A stretch of DNA of 64,000 nt, from positions 118,446,246-118,510,245 of the forward strand of contig OU015523.1 of the NCBI GenBank assembly GCA_907165065.1, given 5' to 3'. How positions within the stretch are numbered: position 1 is the first letter of the stretch; every line of letters starts with the position of its first letter. Shown piece after piece: positions 25,199 to 35,374 of this stretch. The position numbers and the translations under genes are program-made. Source of the DNA: Caprimulgus europaeus (lineage: Eukaryota > Chordata > Aves > Caprimulgiformes > Caprimulgidae). The notes below the pieces were generated by a model. That model had not been told where the DNA came from and did not search any database. It was given only the letters and a program-made list of their open reading frames with translations.

Positions 25199-27173
25199 TG
25201 TATATTACAAAGACAGTGAAAATGTCTTTCAGTATATTTAATCTCTGGGTTTTTTTTATGACACACAATATCCATCTTTCAGATTGGAATCACATGAACA
25301 GTCTTTATCTAAGGAAATCATATTTACCAACAGATATTATGCAATGTTCCACGTTACTTCTGAGTGGGAATATTCCCTACATCACTAACAAGATTGCTAA
25401 CCTCAATGCAGGGGACTCAAAGGTCACCATTGCTAATCTTTGACCTCCTTTTTGTGCCAAACAACCTAAATGCTATTAATTCAATATTAACAATGCCTTC
25501 CTGGTTTTGGTAGAAGAAATAGGTTAAACATGAATGTAAAAGCATAATGTTGTCTAAAGCAGCTGTCCTGGGAAAGTATCCGATGTGAATTTCACCCAGA
25601 ATGCTGTAGACTTTCTGAAGTCCTCTATCAGCTAGAGGAACTGGATATAGGAAACATTAGAAAAATACTATCCATCTTATAAAAGAACACACTAACAGAT
25701 TTTGTATTTCCACTTTGAAATGTTGTCAGCAATCTGCAGCTGTCATTTAGAAGATGTACAAATGAATTTACTTCTATAAATGCAGCACAATAATCCATCC
25801 AAGGCAAGATGCTGAATTAAGATACAACTTCCTAAAACTTCGGAGCTATCCTCTAAATCCACTGATAAGAGCATACCAGCCTGAGAATGGGATATAAACT
25901 TCTTTCTCCATCAAAAATTGCCTACCTACTCCTCTGTTTTATCCTCCTTAACAGTACTAGAGTTATATGAAATCTTTAACTCTTCATGCATGACACCTAG
26001 CTCTCAATAGCCTTGAAGATTAAACAAAAAAAAAAAAAGTTTTAAATCCAAATAAACAACATTATTTGTCTTTTAACTCCTATTTTGCTGGCACTTGAAC
26101 ATAATAAATTGGAGTGAAAAGATCTCCCTTAGCTAACTAAAATAGCAGAATGTACCTCTATTGCCAGGAGTGACTTGACAGAAAAATGGCATGCAGGAAT
26201 CTGTGAACCTGAAAGAAGTAATCTAAGCTTTCAAAAACACAACTGATGACAAGTCATTTCTTTATACTGTTAGGAGAGCTGGTGTCTCCTGGAATAGACC
26301 TTCTGCTTTAGTACTGTAGCAGAATGCCTCGAAGTTAGCTCCCACCTCATCCCACCATAGAAATAGCTCTCAAATGATATGCTTAAATTTCAGCATGAGT
26401 GCCAAAGGCCTTCAAAGACAAAAGACTATTCTCAGCTCATACTTCAGAATTTGCCTACTTGCTGTGTTTTTAAAGCCATGCCACATCTATAAATTAGGGT
26501 TTAGCTCACAAGCCTTTCTAGTAGGTAACAAAATACTTCAGTGATGCTATTTCTTTTAAAAGACACTGACTAAAAAAAAAAAATCTTTTTTTCTTAAATT
26601 ACTGGAAAAAACCCAACCAAAACAGTTATCAAAGCTGGCATTGACAGTAAACTATGTAAAAATATGTGAAAATTTACACTTCTATGTATGTTTTCAAAAC
26701 AAAACACATGTATGCATTTTTGCAAGTGACACATCCAGGATACAACCTGATATGAGATGTTTTTCTGTGAGAACATTTCAAAGTAGTGGAGTCAAAAATT
26801 TAATAGCAAATAGAGTTATCTGAATTAAAGCAGAGTCCAATAGTATCTTCTGACCTGGGAAACGGTCAAAGACGGGAATCCATTTTTACCTCTTCTTTCC
26901 CCTTGAACAGGACAATATTGAGTTCTAGGAATCAAAAAACATGCACTTACACACATATTAGAAAGGTGTTTAGAAAAGGCTCTCTTTCATCTCGACTGCA
27001 CAAAGAAAAAAATTATACCCTGGACTTCTTAAAACAAGCACAATCTGTGCAATTTCCTCTCCAACCTATAATCAGGGTAATACAGACTCCTATCCCTCTG
27101 TCCTTCTGCACAAAGAACAGCTGCTCATAGCACACCTTCAGCTACGTGTGTTATCATACATTGCTAATCTGAG

Positions 27174-27403
27174 GGACTTTTCACAAGGGCAGGCAGTGAT
27201 AAGATGAGAGGTAATGGCTCTAAACTGGAAGAAGGTAGATTTAGATGAGATATTGTGAAGAAATTATTTGCTTTCAGGGTGGTGAGACACTGGCCCAGGT
27301 TGCCCAGAGAAGCTGTGGCTGCTCCTCCCTGGGAGTGTTCAAGGCCAGGTTGGATGAGGCTTTGAGCAACCTGGTCTAGTGGAAGGTGTCCCTGCTGATG
27401 GCA
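27174..27403 (+). mobile_element. CR1 LINE fragment lacking its 3' terminus
   Basis: Matches the CR1 3' region from the segment GGACTTTTCACAAGGGCAGG through GGAAGGTGTCCCTGCTGATG, then stops abruptly before the block GGTCCCTTCCAACCC and the terminal octamers found in its relatives at 6155, 39137 and 45936. It is truncated at both ends. Confidence 0.9.
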
Positions 27404-28014
27404 CTAACAGTGATAGAGATAGCCGGTGCACTACAGAGAAGCAAGAAATATTTCCAGACAATATGGACATATAAAACTTGCTTATTAACTTAATTTTCAT
27501 TTTTTTTCTTTTATTCTTTTTATTTTAAATAAAGGAAACAGAACTGTAGAAGAGTTTGTAAGAAAGGACTGGATTAAAAAAAAACCAAAACAAATTAGGT
27601 CTTGGAGTCAAATTTCCATCTAAACTTGATTTCAACTCACTTTCAAAATTAAAAGGGTTTGGAGTTTTTTTGTTTATTTGTTTGTTTGGTGCTGGTTTTT
27701 TGGTTGTTGTTGTTTTTTGGGGGTTGTTTTGTAATTCCAAATAAATTTCTGTTTGGATTTATAGAGAGCATTGTTCTACCCACAACTCAACATGAAACTA
27801 CAAGCAAACACAAATATGCAAGCTGGAAAGCAGAATTTCTAGGACAGTTAAAATAATACCAGAGTGCCATTCTTTGCTCTGATATACTAAAGGAGAAGGA
27901 ACTGGTAAAGAAAATGGAGCCATATCCGCAGCAATAAAAATCAACATTTTTATCATGATCAGGATGACAATGTGGACATTAGTAACAGCTGTCTAGTACA
28001 CACTCTAGGAATTA
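27404..28014. other. Intronic stretch between CR1 fragments, nothing recognised
   Basis: AT-rich with T- and TG-rich patches at 27500-27730. No repeat family or exon was recognised. Confidence 0.55.
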
Positions 28015-28382
28015 AGGAGAGGTCAGACTCTTCAGCCTGGGATCTGATCAATGTCTATAAATGCCTGAAGTGTAGGGGCCAAATGGATGGGGCCAGGTTC
28101 TTTTCAGTAGTGCTAGTAACAGGACAAGGGGCAATGGGCACAAACTGGAACACTGGAAGTCCCAGACAAACTTAATGAAAACTTCTTTACTGCGAGAGTG
28201 ACAGAGCCCTGGGACAGGCTGCCCAGAGAGGCTGTGGTGTCTCCATCTCTGGAGATGTTAAAAACCCACCTGGACACTTTCCTGTGCAACCTGCCGTAGG
28301 GAACCTGCTTTGGCAGGGGGGCTGGATTAGATGATCTCCTGAGGTCCCTTCCAACCCCTACGATTCTGTGTGATTCTGTGAT
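28015..28382 (+). mobile_element. CR1 LINE, 5'-truncated, ATTCTGTG-type 3' end
   Basis: Contains the ORF2 tail and 3' UTR of a CR1 subfamily with GGGACAGGCTGCCCAGAGAG and a 3' end built from GATTCTGTG repeats at 28362-28382. This subfamily is distinct from the ATTCTATG-type copies. A short internal deletion after 'CTTCAGCCTGG' removes bases present in the related copies at 33.5 and 40.8 kb. Confidence 0.9.
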
Positions 28383-30733
28383 CTGTGCATTAAATTCGGT
28401 ACTATAACACAAATCAAGAAGCAGTTTTTCCTAGGTGTTGTCTTTTCTTAAAGAAAAGTCGTCTTTCCCAAAAACATCAAGTAGAAGACAAATCTCCTCA
28501 GAGATTTACAAACAAACCCCTCCACCTCTGAAGTTGTCTCTAGTTTATTTTTTATCATGGGTACACATAAGATGGAAAATTCAAATAAATTTTCCCTTTT
28601 TTTAGGTCAGCAAATATAACTCTTTCACTACTGCTCCTCATTTTGTCAAGGAAGATGAGAATTTTCCTAATTGACATAGCCCTTCAAAAAACATCACTGA
28701 CTTCAGCCTGTATCCACAAAACAAGGGAAATTATTAAGGGCAGATCTATTATGGTTTTTTTTTCATATTGAAATGACACAATATAATTAATAAAATCATT
28801 GTCTAAATGTATGTACATACAGCAACATACATACATATGCACACACATATATATATATATACACACACACTCTCTTTTCTTCCCATATTTTGCACAATGC
28901 TTACTTTGCACAGAGAAAAGAAGATACATTGTTATTTGAAGCAAACTATCTCACAGCTCTATGACATAAAAACCACCAAGTATTTGCCAAAGTACATCAG
29001 TCCATCCCCAGGCACAGAACATCAGTTTGATGGATGGCAGATTGATTAACCATAGGCAGAAGCCTAGGAAGGGACTTTTCTAAATGGAAAAAGGTAGTTG
29101 GTATCAAGAACTTACAGTAAAGAAAGTTTACAGTGCAGAGTCCAAAATTCAATATAAGAAAGTATATACACCTGGACAATTTCACATTACCTAAACATAA
29201 GGGATCTGATTACAAATGCATTGAAAATAATGAAGTAACTTTGTAATGCATCTATGACTTAGATATTGAAGTAGTCTTTGAAGTGGCCTTTTTTTTAAAT
29301 TATTTTTTTAAAATTGCTTCTTCATTTTCTCTCTGTGAATTCTATACCTTTGAAAACCAAGGAAATCTTTCCTTTACAATATTTTTTTTTTCCTTTCAAC
29401 CTTTTTCCAAAACAAAAATCTTCAGAGCCTAAGAAAAAGTTGAAAGTTTTTTATAATTAAAATTAGAAAACAGTCTAGTTCTATGTTTTATATATTAATT
29501 TATCACAGGCTTTATTCCAGTGTAAATAGTCATATGTGTTTTGTATATGACAGAAAATGTATAATACATACTGTAGTCACATGTGACATTTTGGTCACTC
29601 CAAAATATATCAGAAAGCTTAGTTTTTCCACTGGATAGCAGATTGGAGGCAAAAAAATTGAGCTTTTTATATACAGAATCCACTTTCAGTCAACAAAGCA
29701 TCACTTCTTTAGACCAAAAGACAAGATAAACTACAGCTACATTATCTGCCAATCCTTTGCCTTATTGCTTTTCTGTTCAGTGAAAATATATTAAAATAAT
29801 TTCCATCAAACAATTGATTTAGTCTCTAGAGAGGTGCACATGTTCCGTGTGGGCTGGGGTTAAACTCTAGTGTATACTATTTCATCAAGTAAACATATCT
29901 CTCAAAAATCTATTTCAACATTAAATGCTGCTTTTTTTAGTGTGATATTATGACAAAAGGATTTGCTGTTGACATAATACAAAGGTATTGAATGAGCTTA
30001 AGACTTTTTAAGGGAGAAATGAAAACATGCATGAGTGGAGGAAGTGCTAATGCTTTTTACTATTAAGCATCATATGTGTGTCACTGTGATTTCTGTTTCA
30101 CAGTGCTAGGTTATCTGGTGTGCAATCATTCTCAGTCTAATTGCTTATAGGTATCTGTACACATCCTAGACTCTAGTTTATATTTTAAAATACACTGCCT
30201 TGCCATGAAATAAAAAGCTACAGATTTGTGAAAGCTAAAGAGCTATTTCATATTTATTAAAGATTTCAATAACATTTGGAGTTCAAAAGAGGAAACACAG
30301 GTCACACTTTCTCTTATTAATAAATCTAAAACACATCCCCCCATGTTCCCTATTTAAAATGTCCTTGTTAACTTCATGCAATATTTGAAAACAAACTGTT
30401 TACAGAAGCAGACAAAATCCATTACACAGAGGGGATGAACACATCATTTCTTTACACAACATGATGGAATATAGTCTGTAGAACCTGGAGTCAGAAATCA
30501 AAACATTTCATCAAGAAAACCCTTCCAAGAGGATCCCACGATTTCCACAGGCCACAAAGAATCAATATTCAAACAACAGACATGACCAACCGACAGCTCA
30601 CACTTGCATATAATTTTTCCAGAAGGCACCACTGAACACAAATCAAGACACATCACAAAAAGTTGCCAACACCACCAAACCTCACTTTCTTTCCCTGAAG
30701 CATCCTCTAAGTCACTTGAAGAGCGAAGAATTG
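28383..30733. other. Intronic stretch downstream of the alternative first exon
   Basis: AT-rich unique DNA with a CA/TA microsatellite at 28808-28871. No further exon or repeat was recognised. Confidence 0.55.
28808..28871. repeat. Compound (TA)n/(CA)n microsatellite
   Basis: ATACAT-type repeats, then CA, then a pure TA run, then CA. Confidence 0.85.
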
Positions 30734-30739
30734 GCTCAC

Positions 30740-31057
30740 CTGCAGCGGGGGGGACCAGCCGTGGGCACAGGCGCACTCTGACCACCGCTCCCCCGGGCTG
30801 CCCTGTGGCTTGGCTGGGGATTTATAGGGGCTCTTCCGCACAGTGTCCCACAAAGGGACAAACTTGCCCCTGTTCTGGCTGGCAGCCCCAGGTCCCCAAG
30901 AGGGAAGTCCCTGGGAGCTATGCTGGAGCCCCGGAGGATGCTGGTGCCAAGGACAGGCGCAGTGGGCATCCCTCATTACGGGAGGCATGTTCCTGCCTCC
31001 ATCCGACCCCTCACAGCCCCTGCCGCAGCCGTGCTGCTTGGGAAGGTGTGCGTGCAT
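30740..31057 (-). CDS. DLG2: DLG2 (PSD-93) alternative first coding exon, 106 codons
   Basis: Encodes a complete N-terminus of 106 residues from ATG at 31057 (A at -3, acceptable Kozak context) to Gln106, where CAG|GTGAGC forms a consensus donor. The next exon begins GCA (Ala) at phase 0, giving ...SPPLQ|ASPAPII. From memory, a mammalian DLG2 isoform has the N-terminus MNAYLTKQH...RDAHCAC...LWDSVRKSPHK...CACPHGW; the matching blocks here are MHAHLPKQH (1-9), RDAHCAC (29-35), LWDTVRKSPYK (69-79) and CACAHGW (95-101). This form replaces the L27 or dual-cysteine N-termini of other DLG2 products and so should change membrane attachment and partner binding of the same PDZ-SH3-GK scaffold. No known domain is seen; six cysteines lie in three close pairs (11/15, 33/35, 95/97), which could be lipidated or bind metal. 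GC content and CpG are far higher than around it. The isoform label (gamma or delta in the literature) is not certain to me. Confidence 0.93.
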
Positions 31058-31080
31058 GGTGCACCCAGGGCTTCTTTTGG

Positions 31081-31311
31081 TCAGCTGGCATGTAAATGCT
31101 TCTCCTTCCAGCCGTAAGGTCCTTTGCTGGGGCCTCCCCAGCCCCCTTGGCAGCAGCTAGCGGCAGGGCATGGCGGGAGCGAGGCGCAGCATGAGCTGCT
31201 GGCCAGCAGCTCGGTGTCAATACCGGACTCCACTCGCGCAGCGACTTGACAGCATCCTCGCTGCAGGCAGAAGCAATCAATGCTCTGCGTGGCTGGGATG
31301 CACGCCTGCAT
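31081..31311 (-). other. Candidate upstream ORF (76 codons) before the DLG2 isoform ATG
   Basis: On the minus strand an ATG at 31311 opens a frame starting MQACIPATQ and rich in Cys, Ala and Ser, closing with TGA 23 bases before the main ATG at 31057. If transcription starts 5' of 31311 this would be an upstream ORF able to limit translation of the isoform. It is not supported by homology and may be fortuitous in GC-rich sequence. Confidence 0.3.
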
Positions 31312-31334
31312 CCCTTTCTGGATGAGAAACCACA

Positions 31335-31398
31335 GGAGAGAAAAAAAAAAAGAAAAGAAAAAGAGAAAGAAAAAGAAAAAAAAAAGAAAAAAAAAAAA
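31335..31398. repeat. A/G-only (purine) tract, 64 bases
   Basis: The plus strand contains only A and G here. On the minus strand it is a pyrimidine tract lying just upstream of TTTCTCATCCAG (ending 31318), so it could also serve as the tract of a splice acceptor. Confidence 0.85.
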
Positions 31399-33132
31399 CA
31401 CACTTGCAATTTTCAGGAAGATTTAGTGTTTTTCTAGCTGACCCTGACACAAATCGCAGGCACCCTGCTGAAGCACATTTGTATGTACAAGCTTTACAAG
31501 CAAAGTGCTTTCTTGTGGAAATAGCATCTAGACAAACTACTGAAAAAGAAACTCCTTTGCCAATGATCAAAACAGACGCGGGAGCTTGCTTTTTTTGTTC
31601 CCCTGCATGCCTGAAGAGACCTTGTCAACAAAATTGCATCAGAAGATGCAAATGACAAGTTCAAGAAAAATGTTATCCACCCTATGTGCTAAACCGTAGC
31701 AGAAACTTTGGAATTCACTAATGTACATAAACATAATAAAGAAGTTTGATTTAAAAATAAAGCCATTTAGGAAATACATATGCAACAAATTATCAAATCT
31801 TCAGCAGTTTATATATACAAAAGTGAATATTTCTATTTGTGCACAGTGTCTTCAAGATTATGACTGATGTACCATTTTTTGCTCTTTTTTTTCCACTCCT
31901 TATAAATTTTTTGGTGCTTGTCAATAACCTTCTCTACAGTTTTCTCTAAATCTCCTCTTGGGGTTTTCTCACAGATACAATCTCTTTTCCTTGAATTTTC
32001 CTGCAATCTTATTTGCAGTATTTTCTTTTCCTTCTTCTCACAGAAGTGACAGGGGTATAAATTGCATGAAATCTGGGCTGAGCCTTTCAAGCACTTAAAG
32101 AGATTTAGGGATAAAATCCAGTCTCAGGTGACCAAGTTTTTAGCCCCTTTAGACTCAGTGGATCTTGGACCCCTATATACCTACGTTTTTTTGAGGATTT
32201 TCTCTTTCTTTTAACCAAAGACTGCCTAGTGTACTTTTAAACACAGAAAATAACCACCTGATTTTTAAAAACAACTACAAGACCATGTGACAGAATCCTT
32301 TTATGTCTGTTGGTGTTCAACTAGGATTTAAGGACGCAAAAATTAAACATAATTAATAAGTGATATGTATAGAGTTACCATTCCAAAGACTAAAGCAAAT
32401 TTACATTTAAAGATTTCAGGGACAAAAAGACAACTATCTGCAAATATGTTTTCAAATGAGATAAATGAAATTTTACATTTTTTTTAGTGCAATAAGACGT
32501 GAGTTATTTAATTCCTTCTAAATTACAAACCTAAAATTCCTCAAAGTTTAGACATTGCTGAAATGCACAATGATACAACCTGGCAGTAATTCTTAAAGAA
32601 AAATTATGGCAATGCTCTAACAGTGGAGAAAATATTTTGACAACATTATAATTCAGATTGTTGCATGTGAAACCAACATCAGTTTTAACTGTATTCTCAT
32701 TCAAGGTGCTTGTCCAAAACTATACTACAAGCATGTTATAATGCAAGGTTTATTCAGAACTTTGCTGAAAAGACAAAATCATACACCTGGCTCTGTCCTC
32801 TCACACAACATGTCCCCAACTGCAAAAACTCTCAGAGCTTTGCATACAGTTAAGGTCGCTTCATGTTTGAAAAAAACAATTAATGTGTTCCTGAATTGCA
32901 AGTGTAGATACGGAAGCCAGCACTTAAAAATCTGAGCTAAGGGAGACTACAGGCTAATCACAGCTACATGTGAAGTAAATGTAAAGATACATAAGAATGA
33001 AACCATGCTTTGGCAGTTTTACTTAAGCATAAGGAATGAAGGTGAGTGACTGTGCAGAATGCTGATTTCCTCTAGTGTGAGGGTAACTCAACCCTTAGTG
33101 CCTAAAAACTTCTCTACTAGAAGATAATTTAA
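31399..33132. other. 5' flank of the alternative promoter; probably intron of longer DLG2 transcripts
   Basis: AT-rich unique DNA without a recognised repeat or exon. The 85-residue minus-strand frame at 31833-32090 is Lys/Glu-rich because the plus strand is pyrimidine-rich; no homology is recognised. Confidence 0.5.
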
Positions 33133-33551
33133 ATCACAGAATCACAGAATGGTGGGGGTTCGAAGTGACCTCAGGAGATCATCCAGTCCAACCCCCCTGC
33201 CAATGCAGGTTCCCTACAGTAGGTTGCACGGGAAAGTGTCCAGGTGGGTATTGAAAATCTCCAGTGATGGAGACTCCACATCCTCTCTGGGCAGCCTGTC
33301 CCAGGGCTCTGGCACCCTCACAGTAAAATTTTTCATCATGTTCAGATGGAACTTCCTGTGTTCCAGTTTGTGCTCATTGTCCCTTGTCGTGTCACTGGGC
33401 ACCACTGAAAAGAGTCTGGCCCCATCCTCTTGACTCCCATCCTGTAGGTATTTATAAGCACTGATAAGATCCCCTCTCAGTCTTCTCTTCTCCAGGCTAA
33501 ACAGACCCAGGTCTCTCAGCCTTTCCTCATAAGACAGATGCTCCAGTCCCT
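33133..33551 (-). mobile_element. CR1 LINE, 5'-truncated, ATTCTGTG-type 3' end
   Basis: On the plus strand it starts with ATCACAGAATCACAGAATGG, the reverse complement of the CR1 3' octamers, and ends within the ORF2 C-terminal segment (CTCTCAGCCTTTCCTCATAAG). Orientation matches DLG2. Same subfamily as the copies at 28.0 and 40.5 kb. Confidence 0.93.
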
Positions 33552-34850
33552 AATCATAATTATTGAATCATTTCCAGCAGGATTATCTCTCTGTAAGAAA
33601 TGCGTGTATTACCATTAATTAATGCTATAAATCATGTGTAAAGTAATAATATATTTATTTATCATATTTAAAGAGAAAACACTAACAAGAGCAAATTCAG
33701 ATTTCATTACATCATTACCTACATTAGCTGTGTCCATCACCTTAAGACCTTTTTTGTCACATAGCAAGCTACCCAGTTCACTCCAGAATATAGTGAAGCT
33801 ATCGTATCAAATGCCAGTCAGAATCTAAAAAAAACAAAAAACCCAAAACCAAACCAATCAAAAAACCCAGTTTAATTACATCTTTCAAAGCTATTTGGAG
33901 AAATCTGGCTAATTGCAGAAGTCAAAAAAAGTTCACATATAAATTTTAAACAGGCTATTCAAAAAAGATATTAAAAAATAATCAGGGCCAGCAACAGCTA
34001 CAACATGGTTTGGGAGTGAATCTACACATTCCGTGACCAGACATACACTACACTAATAATACTGGATAAAGCTAACTGTACCAGAGCACCAAAATGTCTA
34101 TCACAAACCCCTACAGTACTATATTTTAAAGCAGTAGGTGACCTTGTAGCAACCTTGCTACACCCCAACCAGAGCAATGCAGAACTGCAAAGGCATCCTC
34201 TTGACTGTATTGTTTATTCATGCATTGTTAAAACACTATATTTGAAATGGCCTCTTATCAGAATATAGAAAAACTTATTTTCAAAGACTTTGACACCACA
34301 CTTACCCTGAACCTACCTGACACTTCTATGCTAGTTCATACTTAGAAAATCCATAAATTTTTAAAAATTCCTATTAATAAAACATTTAACTGTCCACATT
34401 ATCACTATGTGAGACAAAAACGCTTGAATATAGGACATATATGTACAACTAATTGCCAGACAACCTGGTAAGATGGATTCAAAAGATAATGCAATTTCAT
34501 CAGCTGTAATTGAACCATTGTTTTAGACAGGATGGCATGTACTTCTGGATGAACTTGGATTAACACATGGCTCAAATCCACGTGCCCAGCTATCATCTTA
34601 ATTTGATAATAACTGGTGCACAAAGAAAAACTTAATATTGTACAGTACATTGTGTGAACTGTGTTTGACCCGATACTGTTGTGGAAAAGTCTCACTAATT
34701 TTCTTTTTAAAATATTAAGTAGGCATGACAAAATGGAGCAAATAGATTTAGCTGATATTCTACCAGCACAAATAACTGTAACTGGATTACAGTAATGTTG
34801 GACATACAACAAAAATAAACACTGAGAAGAGTTTGCTTCGGGCAAGAATG

Positions 34851-34890
34851 TGCATATGGGAAACAAAAAGTGCATATGGGAAACAAAAAT
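34851..34890. repeat. 20-bp tandem duplication
   Basis: TGCATATGGGAAACAAAAAG is followed at once by a second copy differing only in the last base. Looks like a recent slippage duplication. Confidence 0.9.
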
Positions 34891-35348
34891 TATTAATAGA
34901 GTTCTGAAAGGGAAGCTAGAAGCATGGGCGAAGATGATTTAGATGTAGTAACAGATTTTTCCCTCCAACCAAGAATGCAATGTTATGTAACCATAAAAAA
35001 TACAGAATGAAAAAAGAGTAATAAACGTGACATGCACCAGTTTATTTAGCAGTCCTAAAATTCCTGCAAATATTATTCTAGAAAAAAAAAAATAAAAAGG
35101 GGAACAATTATTAATATGATAGCAAGGCTATTGAAATAAGTTAAATGCAATTTCTTGTTTGGTGAAACACAATTATTCTAATTAATATAGTATAGAAATA
35201 GACTAGAAGGAATGGTTGGGATTTGTCCAAGATTAGGCTAGAAGCCAAGTGATCTGACACAACTCATTGCTATCACAGGGTACCTAAATCACAGGGTAGC
35301 TAGGAAATCTTGGGCAAATTATTTTATTTCTTTGACTATCCTACATGT

Positions 35349-35374
35349 AAAAAAAAAAAAAAAAAAAAAAAAAA
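35349..35374. repeat. Poly-A run, 26 bases
   Basis: Uninterrupted A run with no retroposed body recognised beside it. Confidence 0.9.

Larger units (their letters stand above)
16310..27173. other. Long repeat-poor intronic stretch (10.9 kb)
   Basis: Unique AT-rich intron with no recognised interspersed repeat. Homopolymer runs lie at 24295-24314 (A) and 25164-25194 (T). An 18-bp perfect palindrome sits at 21615-21632. The 131-residue open frame at 19554-19949 (minus) is Phe/Leu-rich and matches nothing known to me. Confidence 0.55.
1215..30739 (-). other. DLG2: DLG2 intron between the alternative first exon and the 54-nt exon (29.5 kb)
   Basis: The intron is bounded by the donor GTGAGC at 30734-30739 and the acceptor CTTTTCAG at 1215-1222, both read on the minus strand. 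It contains CR1 fragments, one LTR, and long stretches of unique AT-rich DNA. No further DLG2 exon was recognised in it. Long introns are typical of DLG2 in vertebrates. Confidence 0.85.
30740..31340 (-). promoter_or_regulatory. DLG2: CpG-rich internal promoter region of DLG2 (probable)
   Basis: About 600 bases of GC-rich DNA with roughly 30 CpG dinucleotides, standing out sharply from the AT-rich, CpG-poor intron on both sides. It covers the alternative first coding exon and about 280 bases 5' of its ATG. There is no clear TATA box at a sensible distance. CpG islands over first exons usually mark transcription starts, so this is the likely promoter of the short isoform; the exact start site cannot be read from sequence. 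Confidence 0.7.

Noticed and set aside
28808-28871. Regularly spaced short repeats that might suggest an array
   Set aside because: Simple CA/TA microsatellite; no unique spacers, and the genome is a bird's.
30604-31095. 163-residue plus-strand frame over the CpG-rich region
   Set aside because: It is antisense to the DLG2 alternative exon, which has homology and splice signals; GC-rich DNA lacks stops by composition.
31833-32090. Lys/Glu-rich 85-residue frame that looks helical
   Set aside because: Explained by the pyrimidine-rich plus strand; no match to any DLG2 N-terminal exon or other protein I know.
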